A DNA stretch of 7,313 nucleotides from Candidatus Iainarchaeum sp. (GTDB taxonomy: Archaea; Iainarchaeota; Iainarchaeia; Iainarchaeales; GCA-2688035): the NCBI GenBank assembly GCA_017610245.1, contig JAFCCK010000047.1, forward strand, positions 1-7,313, read 5' to 3'. The notes beneath the pieces are model-generated. The model was not told the origin of the DNA, made no database searches, and was given only the letters and a program-made list of their open reading frames with translations. The first letter of the stretch is position 1. Each line of letters starts with the position of its first letter. Shown piece after piece: positions 6,941-7,313 of this stretch. Position numbers and translations under genes: made by a program.

Positions 6941-6954
6941 TATTTAAATATTTA
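6941..6954 (-). promoter_or_regulatory. TATA-like box of the GT-C-like operon (leaderless)
   Basis: TAAATATTTAAATA on the minus strand is centred about 29 bases from the ATG at 6918. With usual archaeal spacing, transcription would start at or within a few bases of the start codon. The bases before the ATG (CCTTTTTGTATTCAA) contain no GGTG or GGAG. Both facts point to a leaderless transcript. Confidence 0.55.
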
Positions 6955-6972
6955 TCTTTCGTCTATGCTAAC

Positions 6973-6981
6973 TATTAAATA
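6973..6981 (+). promoter_or_regulatory. Candidate TATA box of the KaiC-like gene
   Basis: TATTAAATA on the plus strand would place a start near 7002 and leave a leader of about 20 bases that contains the AAGGTG site. TTTATATG at 6992-6999 is an alternative, but it would put the start at or beyond the ribosome site. Confidence 0.35.
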
Positions 6982-7008
6982 CAACCATTTGTTTATATGT
7001 AATGAGAT

Positions 7009-7014
7009 AAGGTG
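7009..7014 (+). promoter_or_regulatory. Ribosome binding site of the KaiC-like gene
   Basis: AAGGTG fits the archaeal anti-Shine-Dalgarno (CACCT) and ends seven bases before the ATG at 7022. It decides that start. Confidence 0.65.
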
Positions 7015-7021
7015 CCATAAA

Positions 7022-7313
7022 ATGCATTTCCCACGCCTTTTTAAGAGAAAGAATAGCCAAGAGCATATCGCAAAGCCAGAGCCCCCAAAGGTCTTGCCTA
7101 AGGACAAAGAACAAACCAAAACTGCTGAAAAAAATGTTGAATTTTTGCCAACACGGATTTCAAATTTTGATTCACTAATTGAAAGGGGCGGTATTGAGAG
7201 GGGAAACACATTGCTTATAGCGGGGGGCTGTGGAACAGGCAAAAGCACGTTTACGATGCACTCCCTTTACAATGGCGTTAGATCCGGGGAGAACGGTGTT
7301 TACCTTTCCTTTG
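7022..7313 (+). CDS. KaiC/RecA-superfamily ATPase, N-terminal part
   Basis: The reading frame is open from the ATG to the right edge (97 complete codons). Residues 1-40 are a charged, Pro/Lys/Glu-rich lead with no hydrophobic segment. From about residue 45 the protein reads RISNFDSLIERGGIERGNT, the standard entry to KaiC/RadA-like domains. This is followed by LLIAGGCGTGKSTF, a Walker A loop (GGCGTGKST) complete with lysine and serine/threonine. GVRSGENGVYLSF is the usual second strand, after which the catalytic Glu pair would be expected just past the window. KaiC-like ATPases are abundant in archaea and often serve in signalling or motility (for example ArlH/FlaH), but the visible part cannot tell which subgroup this is. 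The protein is cytoplasmic. It is transcribed divergently from the GT-C-like operon, across a 103-base gap. Confidence 0.85.
   Translation, partial: MHFPRLFKRKNSQEHIAKPEPPKVLPKDKEQTKTAEKNVEFLPTRISNFDSLIERGGIERGNTLLIAGGCGTGKSTFTMHSLYNGVRSGENGVYLSF

Noticed and set aside
6952..7248. Minus-strand open frame of 98 codons
   Set aside because: It is antisense to the Walker A-containing ATPase and covers the divergent promoter region; it has no motif of its own.
7022..7313. ArlH/FlaH motility ATPase
   Set aside because: The Walker A region fits many KaiC-like proteins, no archaellum genes are in the window, and the diagnostic part is beyond the edge.

Overview
The window looks archaeal. The evidence is a TraB-type protein and a KaiC-like ATPase, AT-rich TATA-like boxes about 25 bases upstream of likely transcript starts, GGTG-type ribosome sites, at least one apparently leaderless gene, and secreted proteins with CARDB and MopE-like Asp/Cys motifs. 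Such surface proteins are common in uncultivated DPANN-type lineages (Diapherotrites, Woesearchaeota, Aenigmarchaeota and relatives), but nothing here fixes the phylum. Base composition is moderate, roughly mid-40s % GC by eye. I see no tRNA, rRNA, CRISPR array, insertion sequence or attachment site.

Layout. Positions 1-724 (minus) hold the N-terminal 241 residues of a TraB/PrgY-family protein that runs off the left edge. An AT-rich divergent promoter region separates it from a plus-strand pair. The first gene of the pair (802-2529) encodes a secreted protein with a Cys-rich head, two CARDB domains flanking a MopE-like motif, and an unrecognised tail. Four bases later, 2534-4711 encodes a signal-peptide protein built on a previously unnamed (to me) duplicated domain, a MopE-like motif lacking one cysteine, a beta-rich domain and three C-terminal membrane helices. 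This pair converges, with only 13 bases between stop codons, on a minus-strand pair. That pair is transcribed from 6918 leftwards: a polytopic GT-C-like membrane protein (5380-6918), then a small single-pass protein with an extracytoplasmic beta domain and a cytoplasmic coiled coil (4725-5360). From 7022 a KaiC/RecA-type ATPase starts on the plus strand and leaves the window.

How it may fit together (inference). Four of the six genes encode exported or membrane proteins, so the centre of the window reads as a cell-surface module. The plus-strand pair would form a membrane-anchored, probably Ca2+- and disulfide-stabilised surface assembly. The minus-strand pair would be a membrane glycosyltransferase with an accessory protein. 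The 575-residue protein carries nine N-glycosylation sequons, so it is a conceivable target, but nothing in the sequence proves a link. The TraB and KaiC-like genes are probably unrelated neighbours.
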